NCBI RefSeq assembly: GCF_001704415.2
Contig: NC_030808.1
Coordinates: 81,500,594 to 81,564,593 of the forward strand
DNA length: 64,000 nt
Source: Capra hircus
Lineage: Eukaryota; Chordata; Mammalia; Artiodactyla; Bovidae
Direction of reading: 5' to 3'
Of this stretch, positions 47,634 to 58,552 are shown in pieces (the stretch's first letter is position 1; each line of letters opens with the position of its first letter). A program made the position numbers and the translations under genes. Under the pieces are notes generated by a model. That model was not told the DNA's origin. It was given only the letters and a program-made list of their open reading frames with translations, and searched no databases.

Positions 47634-47784
47634 GTAACGGGCTCTCGGCGATCAGTCCGGGGAGGGCGAGCAGGGGCGTACCTGCCTGCCTGAAGTGGAG
47701 GCTTTGACTTCCCCCTGCTGGTTTAAACAGAGAAAGACACTGACACGGATAGAATCAGGGCAAATGCCAGGATCTTTTACGTTG

Positions 47785-47988
47785 TGGTTTCCCAGACGAT
47801 AAAGCGTCTGCCTGCAATGAGGGAGACTCGGGTTCGATTCCTGGGTCGGGAAGATCCCCTGGAGAAGGAAATGGCAATCCACTCCAGCACTCTTGCCTGG
47901 AAAATCCCATGGACGGAGAAGCCTGATAGGCTACAGTCCATGGGGTCGCAAAGAGTCGGACACGACTGAGCGACTTCACTTTCACTTT
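47785..47988 (+). mobile_element. Bov-tA SINE in EHHADH intron 1
   Basis: Head GTGGTTTCCCAGACGATAAAG and body ending GACACGACTGAGCGACTTCA. Only about 150 bp downstream of the exon 1 donor. Confidence 0.93.
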
Positions 47989-48102
47989 ACATTGGTAGGC
48001 TCGGTACCTGTTTGCAGAGACCTCTCACCTCCGTTTCGCTGATAAAGAAACCGAGGCTGAGAGGAAGACAGCTAGAAATTGGGGAGCTGCGCCCGAACCG
48101 GT

Positions 48103-48369
48103 CTGTCCGTGCCAACTTCGTGCTGAACTCCTGTTTACTTGCAACTTTGACTTCTCAGATGTACTTTCTAGTCCAGAGGTCTTAGTGCCTCTGTCCGTGC
48201 CAACTTCGTGCTGCACTCTTCTGCTTACTTGCAACTTTGACTTCTCAGATGTACTTTCTAGACCAGAGGTCTTAGTGCCTCTGTCCGTGCCAACTTCGTG
48301 CTGCACTCTTCTGCTTACTTGCAACTTTGACTTCTCAGATGTACTTTCTAGTCCAGAGGTCTTAGTGCT
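48103..48369 (+). repeat. 90-bp minisatellite, three copies
   Basis: Units start CTGTCCGTGCCAACTTCGTG at 48103, 48191 and 48281 (spacing 88 and 90 bp). They are nearly identical, differing by a 2-bp indel, TAGTCCAGAGG/TAGACCAGAGG and a few other changes. Each contains ACTTCTCAGATGTACTTTCT. It lies in EHHADH intron 1, 470 bp after exon 1. The unit length is a multiple of three, which creates an artefactual 125-codon minus-strand frame. Confidence 0.95.
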
Positions 48370-48777
48370 GTGCTGCCTGGACCTTGATCCCTCTCTTCCC
48401 AACCTGGAGTCCAGGCCACCCTTACAATGTGTGACTAAAAGCTTTGGGAGTCCAAAAATAAGGTGGCTTCACACTGTTGAAAATAAAGATCCCCATTAAT
48501 GCCAATATAGTGAGTAAAAGAGAATTATGTCCTGGCCCAGAAACACAAAGATGTATCTCTTGGTTTGTTCTAAACTTCAAGGTCTTAGTGCTTTGGTGAA
48601 GATCCATGTTAGAATAAGCTCATGTCAGAATTAGCCTATTAAATAGCATTTCCTGAAAAACTGCTGTGCCGTTTATGTTCTTTTATCGTGGAGTACTTTT
48701 CTTGTTAAACTAGTAAAAGCATTACTTTAAAAAGTGAGATTAATGCTGCTGTTTTGGAAATTAATGATATATAGGTT
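48370..48777. other. EHHADH intron 1, no feature
   Basis: Unique intronic sequence after the minisatellite. Confidence 0.5.
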
Positions 48778-48985
48778 TGTGCTAAGTCACTTTAGCCGTG
48801 TATGAATCTGTGTGCCCCTATGGACTGTGTGCCCCTAGGCTCCTCTGTCCATGGGATCCTCCAGGCAAGAATACTGGAGTGAGTTGTCATGCCCTCCTCC
48901 AGGGGATCTTTACCACCCAGGGATTGAACTCTTCTGCCTCTTGCATTGGCAGGGAGGTTTTCACCACTAGCACCACCTGGTTCTT
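48778..48985 (-). mobile_element. Bov-tA SINE
   Basis: Minus-strand SINE body (CCATGGGATCCTCCAGGCAAG) with a diverged head near CACCACTAGCACCACCTGG. Confidence 0.9.
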
Positions 48986-49431
48986 TTATATCTCTGAAAA
49001 AAGTATAGTGATCAACCTGGGGAAAAAACCACTCATCCACAGGGAGTAGGGAAATGATCATTTACAGAGAACATATAAAGCATAAAGAGAACGACTTTTG
49101 GTCAGAATCCTTACTGCATGCTGCTGGAGCAAAAAGAGACTGAAATGAGAAGACATGCTAATTTTAACTGAATTTTTGTCCTGTCATCAGATGAGGTTTT
49201 ATCATTAGCATTAATATTATAACTTTTATTTTAATATAAAATTCTGCATTTAATAATATAAAAATTTTCAGAAATAAAATCACACAAAGAATAAGTCCAC
49301 TTATTTGCCACTCAGGATAAAGCAAAATATTATTTCGGTTTTGATGAAGAAAAACAGGAGTACTACAATTACATATCAATTTTGAACTTTGTATTTCAAT
49401 TAAAATTACTAAGTATTAGGATTCTGCCTTA
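48986..49431. other. EHHADH intron 1, no feature
   Basis: AT-rich intronic sequence, nothing recognised. Confidence 0.5.
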
Positions 49432-49785
49432 ATCTCTCATAATGGATAACTGTGCCCATCTCTAACTTTGGGGAAAATAGTTCCACAGTTTAGTACCTAT
49501 AACTAGGAATATTTTCCCATAACTACTTAAAATGTGTCTGGTATTTAACCTGTTCCCTTTCCCCATTGCAGAAGAAATTTTAGTACCTACCTCATTAAGT
49601 TGTGAGGTTTAAATGTGTTGCCGATTAGAAACTGACACTTAGATGTTGTGTGTGTGTGCGCGCTTAGTTGTGTCTGACTTTTTGACCCCATGCACTGCAG
49701 ACTGCCAGGCTCTTCTGTCCATGGGATTCTCCAGGCAAGAATACTGGAGTGGGTTGCCATTTCCTACTCCAGGGGATCTTTCCAG
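49432..49785. repeat. Local duplication, copy 1
   Basis: Pairs with 50868-51227. Shared words in order are CTCATAATG, AACTAGGAATATTTTCCCATA, CACTTAAAATGTGTCT-like, TCATTAAG, GTGAGGTTTAAATGTGTT, GACACTTAG, and then a GT microsatellite and a minus-strand SINE in the same position. Because the SINE is included, the duplication happened after it inserted. Confidence 0.8.
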
Positions 49786-49852
49786 CGCAGCCGCGTCTTT
49801 TGCATCTCTTTCACTGGCAGGCGAATTCTTTACCACTGCACCACCAGCTATC
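49655..49852 (-). mobile_element. Bov-tA SINE in duplication copy 1
   Basis: Minus-strand SINE from GTGTGCGCGCTTAGTTGTGTC to the head complement CACTGCACCACCAGC. Confidence 0.9.
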
Positions 49853-50767
49853 ATTGTTTTTATTAGGCAAAAGGCCTGTTACAAGCCCCTACCAACAGGC
49901 CCTGCTGCTCAGGATTCATTGCAGCTGCATCAGGATTTTCTCCACTTGGCGATAAACACTTTTTTGCACTTTCCTCTTAAACTTGTACTTAGGTGAAGGT
50001 ATGTGTCCTAGCACGTTCATCCAGTTTAACAGGTCCCCTCCTTTTTTTTCTCTCTTTTTGCTTTACGCTTTTCATCTCCCCTTCCTTTCCCCCTTCCTAT
50101 TTCTAATTTTATTTGGGTAATTATTTCTTCTTAGATAAGTGAGAGATTATTTGAATATATTTTGGCCCAAACAGTTCAAATCTTTCTTTGTTCCTTTAGC
50201 TAAGCGAGATTTCTTTCTATTTGGATAAATGCCAACCCTCTTTATAAATGTAGGAGATGCCTAATTACTAGATTTGTCTCCCAAAACAATGGCTTTTATA
50301 TAATTTTTAATTATATTCTACACAGTAATCCATGTTTTACATAGCAACCTAGGACACGCACACACAAACACACATACGAATATGTAACTGAAAGCAAAGT
50401 TTAGTGAAACAAAACTTTTCTTTTTATTTGATGTATTCTGTTTTCATTCTGTTTCTTTGAAAAATGCTGGTCACAAGCCACGACTTTGATGACTTCTGGT
50501 TTTAAAAAATGATCACAAAAAAGACTTCTAAAGTGACAGAAGGTTAAGTTCTTTGGTCATCACTCATGAAATGTTACCTTTAGACTCCATTTCTCCATAC
50601 CTGAGAATATTAAGGGGAGAAAATAATTTCTTAACCCCTGTGACTTTGAAATTGCTACGAAGGTGTGGTCCCTTTTCACTCAGCTAGAATCTAGTAAAGC
50701 TGTATGTATAATAGCCATTTTAATTCTTCTTTTTCTTGTTTTATTTTTGCAAAATTGTGTGTCTGTA
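49853..50767. other. EHHADH intron 1, spacer between duplicated blocks
   Basis: AT-rich sequence between the two duplicated blocks. Nothing recognised apart from pyrimidine-rich runs near 50040-50100. Confidence 0.5.
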
Positions 50768-50866
50768 TGTATGCTCAGTCACCCAATTGTGTCTAACTAT
50801 TTGCGACCCCATGGACTATAGCCCCTGCATTGGCAGGTGGAAGCTTCCTAGGTGGCTCCCAAGTAT
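50768..50866 (-). mobile_element. Bov-tA SINE with internal deletion
   Basis: Body start (CTATTTGCGACCCCATGGAC) is joined directly to the head region (CCCCTGCATTGGCAGGTGG). The middle of the SINE is missing. Confidence 0.8.
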
Positions 50867-50867
50867 C

Positions 50868-51227
50868 TCTCCTCATAATGAAAAGTTTTGCCCATCTCAA
50901 ACTTGTGGGGTAAATAGTTTCACAGTTTGCTACCTACAACTAGGAATATTTTCCCATAACCACTTAAAATGTGTCTTGTATTTAAACTGTCCCCTTTCCC
51001 CCTTTCAGGAGAAATTTTAATACCTATCTCATTAAGTCATTGTGAGGTTTAAATGTGTTAGAGATCTGACACTTAGCAAATGCTGTTTGTGTGTGTGTGT
51101 GTGAGTGTGTGTGCTTAGTTGTGTCCGATTCTGTGACCCCATGCACTGTAGCCTACCAGGCTCTTCTGTCCATGGGATTTTCCAGGCAAGAATATTGGAG
51201 TGGGTTGCCGTTGCCTATTCCAGGGGA
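50868..51227. repeat. Local duplication, copy 2
   Basis: Direct-orientation partner of 49432-49785, offset about 1.44 kb. It diverges by point changes and short indels. It ends where a plus-strand SINE begins at 51228. Confidence 0.8.
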
Positions 51228-51425
51228 TCTAGAGTGACTCAGTAGCAGAATCTGCCTGCCAATGCAGGAGACGTGGGTTCAGTCCCTGGGTTGGGAAGAT
51301 CCCCTGGAGAAGAAAATGGCAATCTACTCTGGTAGTCTTGCCTGGAAAATTCCATGGACAGAGGAACCTGGTGGGCTACAGTCCATGGGGTCGCAGACGA
51401 GTCGGATACAATTTAGCAACTAAAC
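51095..51425. mobile_element. Inverted pair of Bov-tA SINEs
   Basis: A minus-strand SINE body (51107-51227) abuts a plus-strand SINE lacking its first bases (51228-51425, ending in AACAACAACAAC). Their bodies are complementary, so an RNA across them could fold into a hairpin. It lies in EHHADH intron 1. Confidence 0.88.
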
Positions 51426-53017
51426 AACAACAACAAATGATGCAAAATTAACAAGAAGATAAGAAATGAAAGAGTAGGGGTTGATTGAAATGGGAAAAGC
51501 CAGACTTGTCTCCTCAGTGGCACAGATTGGGCTCATTTTGGCTAATTTTGCAGCCATTGTTTACCCAGAAAGCAGTATGTGACTTTTGGACTTGTCAGTA
51601 TTCTGGATGGTTCAAATTCCGTTTTTCTTTAGCAGATTTGGTTTCTAATGAAATCAACTGAAGGCAAGAGGTTTTGTTTGATTTCATCTGGGTTAAATGG
51701 TGAAAAGTAACTAGGTGAAAGGGAATTACCATATACAAGAGCAAGTATCTCCTTTATTCCCTGAGGTTTTTTAATTAATTAATTTATTTTTAATACCAAA
51801 AACCTTTTGTATTGGGATGTAATCAATTAGCAATGTTAGTTGCTGGTTTGAACAATTTGGCTTTAGTTGTTTTTTAAGTATTTTTCCCTCTGTATAAAAT
51901 TCCCCCATATTACTTAGAATTCTAAGGCGAAATTCACCGGACTCTGGTTTTATAATTTTTTCTTTAAGCAGTTCTTCACTACTCTTCCTAGAGCTCCTGC
52001 TTTGCCGTCCCTTGGCACTTACTGATCCTCTGCTTCTTGGAAATTCTCCTCTCTTGGTCTCGTTGGACTCCTCGGTACTGAATCACTCAGCTGAGCCTCT
52101 CCCACCTCTTAAATATTTACAGGATCTACTCTCAGCTCTTTTTTTTTTTTTCCTTTGGCAAACTCATTCAGTCTTGGTTTTAACCATCTCCTCTGGGGAT
52201 GACTCCCTCATCTACTGAAACTTGACAAAAATTTACCAAATGTCCTTCCTTTCCCAGACCTTGCCATTACCTTTCAAATTAGTTAGGCTTGGCTGCTAGT
52301 TACAGAAAACTCAACATAATAGTGGATTAATCGGTTTTTAGCTGGATACATGGCTGCCCAAAATAAAGACTATATTTCACAGCAGCAAGTTCAGCTCAAA
52401 GCATTAAGTTCTGGCCAGTGGAATGGAAATGGACTTAGTATCTGCAACCTTAGGGAACAGTCAAAGTATTAGTATTAGTTTAAAGTGTTAAGTATTAGTT
52501 TGCGGGTAACTTGCATCCCCTGCCACATGACTTAGACTGTTATTTTTAGACTATTTCAGTTTTCTTTTATTAGGCCAATATGACAAATCAAAAGCACTTT
52601 CTGTCAGAATTTCCACATCATTTTCTCTGTACCTTTATTATAGCACTCATCTCAGTATGCTGTTGTGTTGTGTACACTGTTGTCCCTAGGATGTCTTAAA
52701 CTCCTTTCACTATACAGAGAAGATGTGTGTAATATTTTAAAATTGATAGTGTTGATTCTAAGTGGTCAAAGTTACAGCAAAATGCAGGAAAACACTTTTA
52801 TTTTCTGAAGTTTATGTGTTTAATCACCTCAGGGCTTACTTCACAGTAGACATATATTAATTCTTAAATTAGTGAAAATTTAACAATAAGTATCTAGGAT
52901 TTTTCTACAGCATGTATATGTTTAATTTTTCATTGTTAGAAAAGAAAAAAATAAACTCTGAGATGGTAGAAATTTGATTGTGACTAATGCTACATGTAAT
53001 TTTTTTTCCCCTTTTAG
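51426..53017. other. EHHADH intron 1, distal part
   Basis: Intronic sequence with a T13 run (52140-52152) and an L1 fragment at 51770. The part near 52330-52520 (GGCTGCCCAAAATAAAGACT) looks like an old repeat I cannot name. It ends in the exon 2 acceptor. Confidence 0.5.
51770..51860 (-). mobile_element. L1 3' end fragment
   Basis: TTGTATTGGGATGTAATCAAT and TAGCAATGTTAGTTGC match the reverse of the ruminant L1 3' UTR. Confidence 0.55.
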
Positions 53018-53121
53018 TATAAATGTTGCCCGTGGAATAAAAGAGAGTCTGCAGAAAGCTATAACAGATGATACAGTTAAAGCCATTGTGATTTGTGGAG
53101 CAGATGGCATCTTCTGTGCAG
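53018..53121 (+). CDS. EHHADH: EHHADH coding exon 2 (crotonase domain, first half of the CoA-site region)
   Basis: The exon is preceded by a long T/C tract and TTTTAG, and ends at GCAG|GTAATG. It joins exon 1 in phase: AG from exon 1 plus T makes a serine codon. It then encodes IKESLQKA, TVKAIVICGADG and IFCAG. The hydrophobic KAIVICGADG strand followed by F-x-AG is the crotonase segment leading to the A-G-A-D loop that forms part of the oxyanion hole and binds CoA. The rest of that loop must be on exon 3, which is not in the window. The exon is 104 bases and leaves phase 1 at its end. Cysteine before the final AG (FCAG), where crotonases often have serine, is a mild difference. Intron 1 is 5384 bp; intron 2 is longer than 10.8 kb. 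Confidence 0.93.
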
Positions 53122-53380
53122 GTAATGTGTCCAACCCTTTCCCACTCTCTCTGACATCTCACACAGACTGAGATCAGTGCTGCATTACCTGTACCCATGG
53201 GCAATCCTATAGTATAGGTGATGAATAGGGGAGGAAGAAGAAACATTATGGAGAAGGAGACAAAGAGTCACAGGAGAGACCCAGAGAAGATGCTGACTTT
53301 AATCTCTTTTATATTGGACTGGTCCTTTGGAGGACATTTAGTTCCAGGATTGATAGCTATTATACCTGCTAGTATACACC

Positions 53381-53699
53381 AACCAGTCCATCCTAAAGGA
53401 GATCAGTCCTGGGTGTTCATTGGAGGGACTGATGTTGAAGCTGAAACTCCAATATTTTGGCCACCTGATGCGAAGAGCTGACTCATTGGAAAAGACCTTG
53501 ATGCTGGGAAAGATTGAGGGTAGGAGGAGAAGGGGATGACAGAGGATGAGATGGCTGAATGGCATCACCGACTCAATGGACAGGGGTTTGGGTGGACTCC
53601 GGGAGTTGGTGATGGACAGGGTGACCTGGTGTGCTGTGGTTCATGGGATTGCAAAGAGTCAGGCACGACTGAGTGACTGAACTGAACTGAACTGAACTG
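53381..53699 (+). mobile_element. BovB 3' end, 320 bp
   Basis: Plus-strand BovB from NQSILKEISPG-equivalent sequence to a fourfold ACTGA tail. The left flank AGTATACACC (53371-53380) recurs as ATACACC at 53700-53706, consistent with a target duplication. It is in EHHADH intron 2 only 260 bp after exon 2. Confidence 0.9.
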
Positions 53700-53708
53700 A
53701 TACACCTA

Positions 53709-54036
53709 GGGCTACCCTCATAGCTCAGTTGTTAAGAATCTGCCTGCAATGCAGGAGACCCCGATTCGATTCCTCAGTCAGAATGATCTGCTGGAGAAGG
53801 GATAGGCTACCCACTCCAGTATTCTTGAGCTTCCTTTGTGGCTCAGCTGGTGAAGAATCCGCCTGCAATGCAGGAGACCTGGGTTCAATCCCTAGAGTGG
53901 GAAGATCCCCTGGAGAAGGGAAAGGCTACCTACTCCAGTATTCTGGCCTGGAGAATTCCATGGACTATACATGCAGTCCTTGGGGTCACAAAAAATCAAA
54001 CACAACTGAGCGACTTTCACTTTCACTTATCACTTC
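53709..54036 (+). mobile_element. Dimeric Bov-tA SINE at a reused target site
   Basis: Shortened unit (53709-53826) plus full unit (53828-54036), with the same junction as the dimers at 10862 and 37207. AGTATACACC follows at 54037-54046. That motif also precedes the adjacent BovB (53371-53380). Confidence 0.9.
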
Positions 54037-54237
54037 AGTATACACCTCCTGGTACAAACCTGTTCTGCATATGTCTCTACCCTATGTGAGGTTGGGGAAT
54101 TTCCTTAAATCTCCTGAAATCCAATTTTTCTGTTTATAAAATGGATACCATAATATGTATACCTTAACAGAGTTTGGTGAGGTTAAAAGAGGTAACACAT
54201 CTGAAAGCCCCTAGAGCAGTACCCCTAGAGCAGTACC

Positions 54238-54521
54238 AGGAGAAGGCAAGGGCACCCCACTCCAGTACTCTTGCCTGGAAAATCCCATGGATGGAGGAGC
54301 CTGGTAGGCTATAGTCCATGGGGTCGCTAGAGTTGGACACAACTGAGCGACTTCACTTTCACTTTTCACTTTCATGCATTGGAGAAGAAAATGGCAACCC
54401 ACTCCAGTGTTCTTGCCTGGAGAATCTGAGGGACAGGGGAGCCTGGTGGGCTGCCGTCTATGGGGTTGCACAGAGTTGGACACGACTGAAGCGACTTAGC
54501 AGCAGCAGCAGCAGCAGTAGC
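54238..54521 (+). mobile_element. BOV-A2 dimeric SINE
   Basis: Plus-strand dimer with an AGC-repeat tail (54499-54520). AGAGCAGTACC occurs twice before it (54213-54223 and 54227-54237) and once after it (54522-54532). Confidence 0.93.
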
Positions 54522-54532
54522 AGAGCAGTACC

Positions 54533-54871
54533 TGGATGAAGAAGATGTTCTATAAATGTTATCTTTTATTTCACACAGTCTTGAAATGGAGTTCATTTTT
54601 TTTCTGTCACCCATCTCAGTGATCATGCACTCTTAATTATCCTGTGAAGGGGTGGGATGGAGGACAGAGAAATGACGATGAAGTTTTTAGACTAGGCCAT
54701 CGGCCTCCTGTAATTTAATTTTGTGTGCTTTGCAGCGTCTTGGTGAATACAAGGATCAAACCAAAAAGTTTGCCATAAATGATGATTTTTAAAATTTTAC
54801 TATCAGCATTCAACTGAAATACAGTTCACTTATCCTACAATTTATGTAGAAATTACCACTGATTTTCAACA
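54533..54871. other. EHHADH intron 2, no feature
   Basis: Unique-looking intronic sequence before the BovB complex. Confidence 0.45.
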
Positions 54872-57585
54872 GAGATCAAGCCCTGAGCCTTTGGAGTGGG
54901 AGCACTGACTCCAAGACCCTAGACTACCAGAGAACTAACCCTCAGTTCAGTTCAGTTCAGTCTCTCATTCGTGTTTGACTCTTTGCGACCCCATGAATTG
55001 CAGCACTCCAGGCCTCCCTGTCCATCACCAACTCCCGGAGTTCACTCAAGCTCATGTCCATCGGGTCAGTGATGCCATCCAGCCATCTCATCCTCTGTCG
55101 TCCCCTACTCCTCCTGCTCCCAATCCCTCCCAGCATCAGAGTCTTTTCCAATGAGTCAACTCTTCGCATGAGGTAGCCAAAGTACTGAAGTTTCAGCTTT
55201 AGCATCATTCCTTCCAAAGAAGACCCAGGACTGATCTGCTTTAGGAAGGACTGGCTGGATCTCCTTGCAGTCCAAGGGACTCTCAAGAGTCTTCTCCAAC
55301 ACCACATTTCAAAAGCATCAATTCTTCAGCACTCAGCTTTCTTCACAGTCCAACTCTCACATCCATACATGACCACTGGAAAAACCATAGCCTTGACTAG
55401 GTGGACGTTTGTTGGCAAAGTAATGTCCCTGCTTTTTAATATGCTATCTAGGTTGGTCATAACTTTCCTTCCAAGAAGTAAGTGTCTTTTAATTTCATGG
55501 CTACAATCACCATTTGCAGTGAATAGGGAGTATCAAATAGTGAGAACTCACAAAAAGGAAACCACTTGAATACAAGACCTGGCATCACCCACCACCAGTA
55601 GCACCCTGTGCAGGACGCCGCATCTAAACAACAAACAAAACAAAAGTACAGGATTACCACCTCACTTAGCCTTGCTCATCAAAGGAAAAACAAACAAAGA
55701 AACAAAATCTCAGCACAAATCTCCTGTGAAAAGAAGAGAGGTGAAAAGCAAAGGAGAAAAGGAAAGATATAAGCATCTGAATGCAGAGTTCCAAAGAATA
55801 GCAAGAAGAGATAAGAAAGCCTTCTTCAGTGATCAGTGTAAAGAAATAGAGGAAAAGAACAGAATGGGAAAGACTAGAGATCTCTTCAAGAAAATTAGAG
55901 ATACCAAGGGAGCATGTCATGCAAAGATGGGCTTGAAAAAGGACAAAAATGGTATGGACCTAACAGAAGCAGAAGATATTAAGAAGAGGTGGCAAGAATA
56001 CAAGGAAGAACTGTACAAAAAAGATCTTCACGACTCAGATAATCATGATGATGTGATCACTAATCTAGAGCCAGACATCTTGGAATGTGAAGCCAAGTGG
56101 GCCTTAGAAAGCATCACTATGAACAAAGCTAGTGGAGGTGATGGAATTCCAGTTGAGCTATTTCATATCCTGAAAGATGATGCTGTGAAAGTGCTGCACT
56201 CAATATGCCAGCAAATTTGGAAAACTCAGCAGTGGCCACAGGACTGGAAAAGGTCAGTTTTCATTCCAATCCCAAAGAAAGGCAATGCCAAAGAATGCTC
56301 AAACTACTGCACGATTGCACTCATCTCACATGCTAGTAAAGTAATGCTCAAAATTCTCCAAGCCAGGCTTCAGCAATACGTGAACTGTGAACTTCCAGAT
56401 GTTCAAGCTGGTTTTAGAAAAGGCAGAGGAACCAGAGGTCAAATTGCCAACAACCGCTGGATCATGGAAAAAGCAAGAGAGTTCTAGAAAAACATCTATT
56501 TCTGCTTGATTGACTATGCCAAAGCCTTTGACTGTGTGGATCACAAGAAACTGTGGAAAATTCTGAAAGAGATGGGAATACCAGACCACCTGACCTGCCT
56601 CTTAAGAAACCTATATGCAGGTCAGGAAGCAACAGTTAGAACTGGACATGGAACAACAGACTGGTTCCACATAGGAAAAGGAGTATGTCAAGGCTGTATA
56701 TTGTCACCCTGTTTATTTAACGTCTATGCAGAGTACATCATGAGAAACGCTGGACTGGAAGAAACACAAGCTGGAATCAAGATTGCCGGGAGAAATATCA
56801 ATAACCTCAGATATGCAGATGACACCACCCTTATGGCAGAAAGTGAAGAGGAACCAAAAAACCTCTTGATGAAAGTGAAAGAGGAGAGCGAAAAAGTTGG
56901 CTTAAAGCTCAACATTCAGAAAACTAAGATCATGGCATCCGGTCCCATCACTTCATGGCAAATAGATGGGGAAACAGTGGAAACAGTGTCAGTCTTTATT
57001 TTTTTGGGCTCCAAAATCACTGCAGATGGTGACTGCAGCCATGAAATTAAAAGATGCTTACTCCTTGGAAGGAAAGTTATGACCAACCTAAATAGCATAT
57101 TCAAAAGCAGAGACATTACTTTGCCAACAAACGTCCGTCTAGTCAAGGCTATGGTTTTTCCAGTGATCATGTATGGATGTGAGATTTAGACTGTGAAGAA
57201 AGCTGAGCGCTGAAGAATTGATGCTTTTTAACTGTGGTGTTAGAGAAGACTCTTGAGAGTCCCTTGGACTGCAAGGAGATCCAACCAGTCCATTCTGAAG
57301 AAGATCAGCCCTGGGATTTCTTTGGAAGGAATGATGCTAAAGCTGAAACTCCAATACTTTGGCCACCTCATGCGAAGAGTTGACTCATCGGAAAAGACTC
57401 TGATGCTGGGAGGGATTGGGGGCAGGAGGAGAAGGGGACGACAGAGGAAGAGATGGCTGGATGGCATCGCTGACTCTATGCACATGAGTTTGAGCAAACT
57501 CTGGGAGTTGGTGATGGACAGGGAGGCCTGGCGTGCTGCGATTCATGGGTTCACAAAGAGTTGGACACAACTGAGCGACTGAACT
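54872..57585 (+). mobile_element. Longest BovB copy in the window, with nested inverted fragment
   Basis: Plus-strand BovB reaching upstream of the RT. From 55672 a frame of 271 codons holds the KKAFFSDQCKEIEE linker, the KASGGDGIP region and QAGFRKGRGTRGQ. It ends at a TAG (56485-56487), and the next frame (56506-57189) holds DYAKAFDCVD, the intact YADD box and SKITADGDCSHEIK. Another stop follows at 57187, then the C-terminal pieces and 3' tail. An inverted BovB 3' fragment interrupts the upstream part (54944-55522). I recognise the segments on both sides of that fragment as adjacent in BovB, from memory, which makes the left limit (about 54872) approximate. No endonuclease domain is identified. 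Confidence 0.85.
54944..55522 (-). mobile_element. Inverted BovB 3' fragment beside the long BovB
   Basis: Minus-strand BovB from the SKITADGDCSHE-equivalent region to the CAGTTCAG tail. It faces head-to-head with the plus copy at its right and is complementary to that copy's 3' part (about 57.0-57.58 kb). No clear target duplication is visible at the junctions. Confidence 0.88.
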
Positions 57586-57965
57586 GAACTGTATGCACAT
57601 GTACGGAATCTAGAAACATGATGCTGAAGAATTTATTTGCAGGCCAACAATGGAGAAACAGACATAGAGAATACACTTTTGGACGTGGGGAGAGAGGAGG
57701 AGAGGGTGAGGTGTATGGAGAGAGTAACATGGAAACTTACTTTACCATATGTAAAATAAATAGCCAACAGGAATTTGCTGTATGTCTCAGAAAACTCTAA
57801 CAGTGGCTCTGTATCAACCTAGAGGGTTAGGATGGGAATGCTGATTGGAGGGAGGTTGAAAATGAAGGGAATATGTATACCTTTGTCTGATTCATGTTGG
57901 GGTTTGAGGGAAAACAAAATTCTGTGAAGCAATTATCCTTCAATAAAAAAAGAAAAAGAAAATAA
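57586..57965 (+). mobile_element. Ruminant L1 3' UTR
   Basis: TTTATTTGCAGGCCAACAATG, TACCATATGTAAAATAAATA and TTCATGTTGGGGTTTGAGGG, ending TTATCCTTCAATAAAAAAAG with an A-rich tail. It abuts the BovB 3' end. Confidence 0.8.
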
Positions 57966-58344
57966 AATTATCCAGTGAAGATGCAAACATAGTGACAAAA
58001 TATGGCCAAAGTATCTGAAGTGATGATTTATTCATATTTGTGGCACATTTTCTTCTTTCCCAAATGAATATATTACACCGTTGGCAAAAGTTGCATGGAT
58101 ATAAAGGCCCATTCATTCTTACTGTAACCAGAGGAATTTTTTTGCTGCTTCTTCTTTTTTTAACCAGAGGAGCTTAATGTATATCAGTAGTAGTGTAAGA
58201 AGAAATAGATGTTGAAATAGTGACAAGAAATATTTAAAGTTTAATAATTACCATTTAGTTTACCTGCTATGTACCAGTACTGTGTGACTTATTTATCAAC
58301 AATGGAAATAGTAATATTTTTACATACTTTAAATTTTAATCCTC
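57966..58344. other. EHHADH intron 2, no feature
   Basis: AT-rich intronic sequence, nothing recognised. Confidence 0.45.
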
Positions 58345-58475
58345 AGTTGTTGTTCAGTTGCTCAGTTGTGTTCTATTCTTTGTGACCTCATGAATTGCAG
58401 CACACCAGGCTTACCTGTCCTTCACTATCTCCAGGAGTTTACTCAAATTCATGTCCATTGAGTCGGTGATATTAA
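58345..58475 (-). mobile_element. BovB 3' tail fragment
   Basis: About 130 bp of minus-strand BovB tail beginning GTTGTTGTTCAGTTGCTCAG. It is diverged and has no coding content. Confidence 0.8.
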
Positions 58476-58552
58476 TCCTCAGTAAATCCTACAGTTTTCA
58501 TCTACTGATGACAAGGCTGAACCTAAGATAGATTTTAAAACGTGCCAGACTT

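Noticed and set aside
48103..48369. CRISPR-like array
   Set aside because: The units are contiguous 90-bp tandem copies without unique spacers, in a mammalian intron.
48025..48402. 125-codon minus-strand frame with a repeated 30-residue unit
   Set aside because: It is a by-product of the 90-bp minisatellite, whose length is a multiple of three. There is no start context or homology.
55672..57189. Active BovB element
   Set aside because: The frame is broken by TAG at 56485-56487 and a stop at 57187, and the endonuclease part is not identified. It cannot be autonomous.
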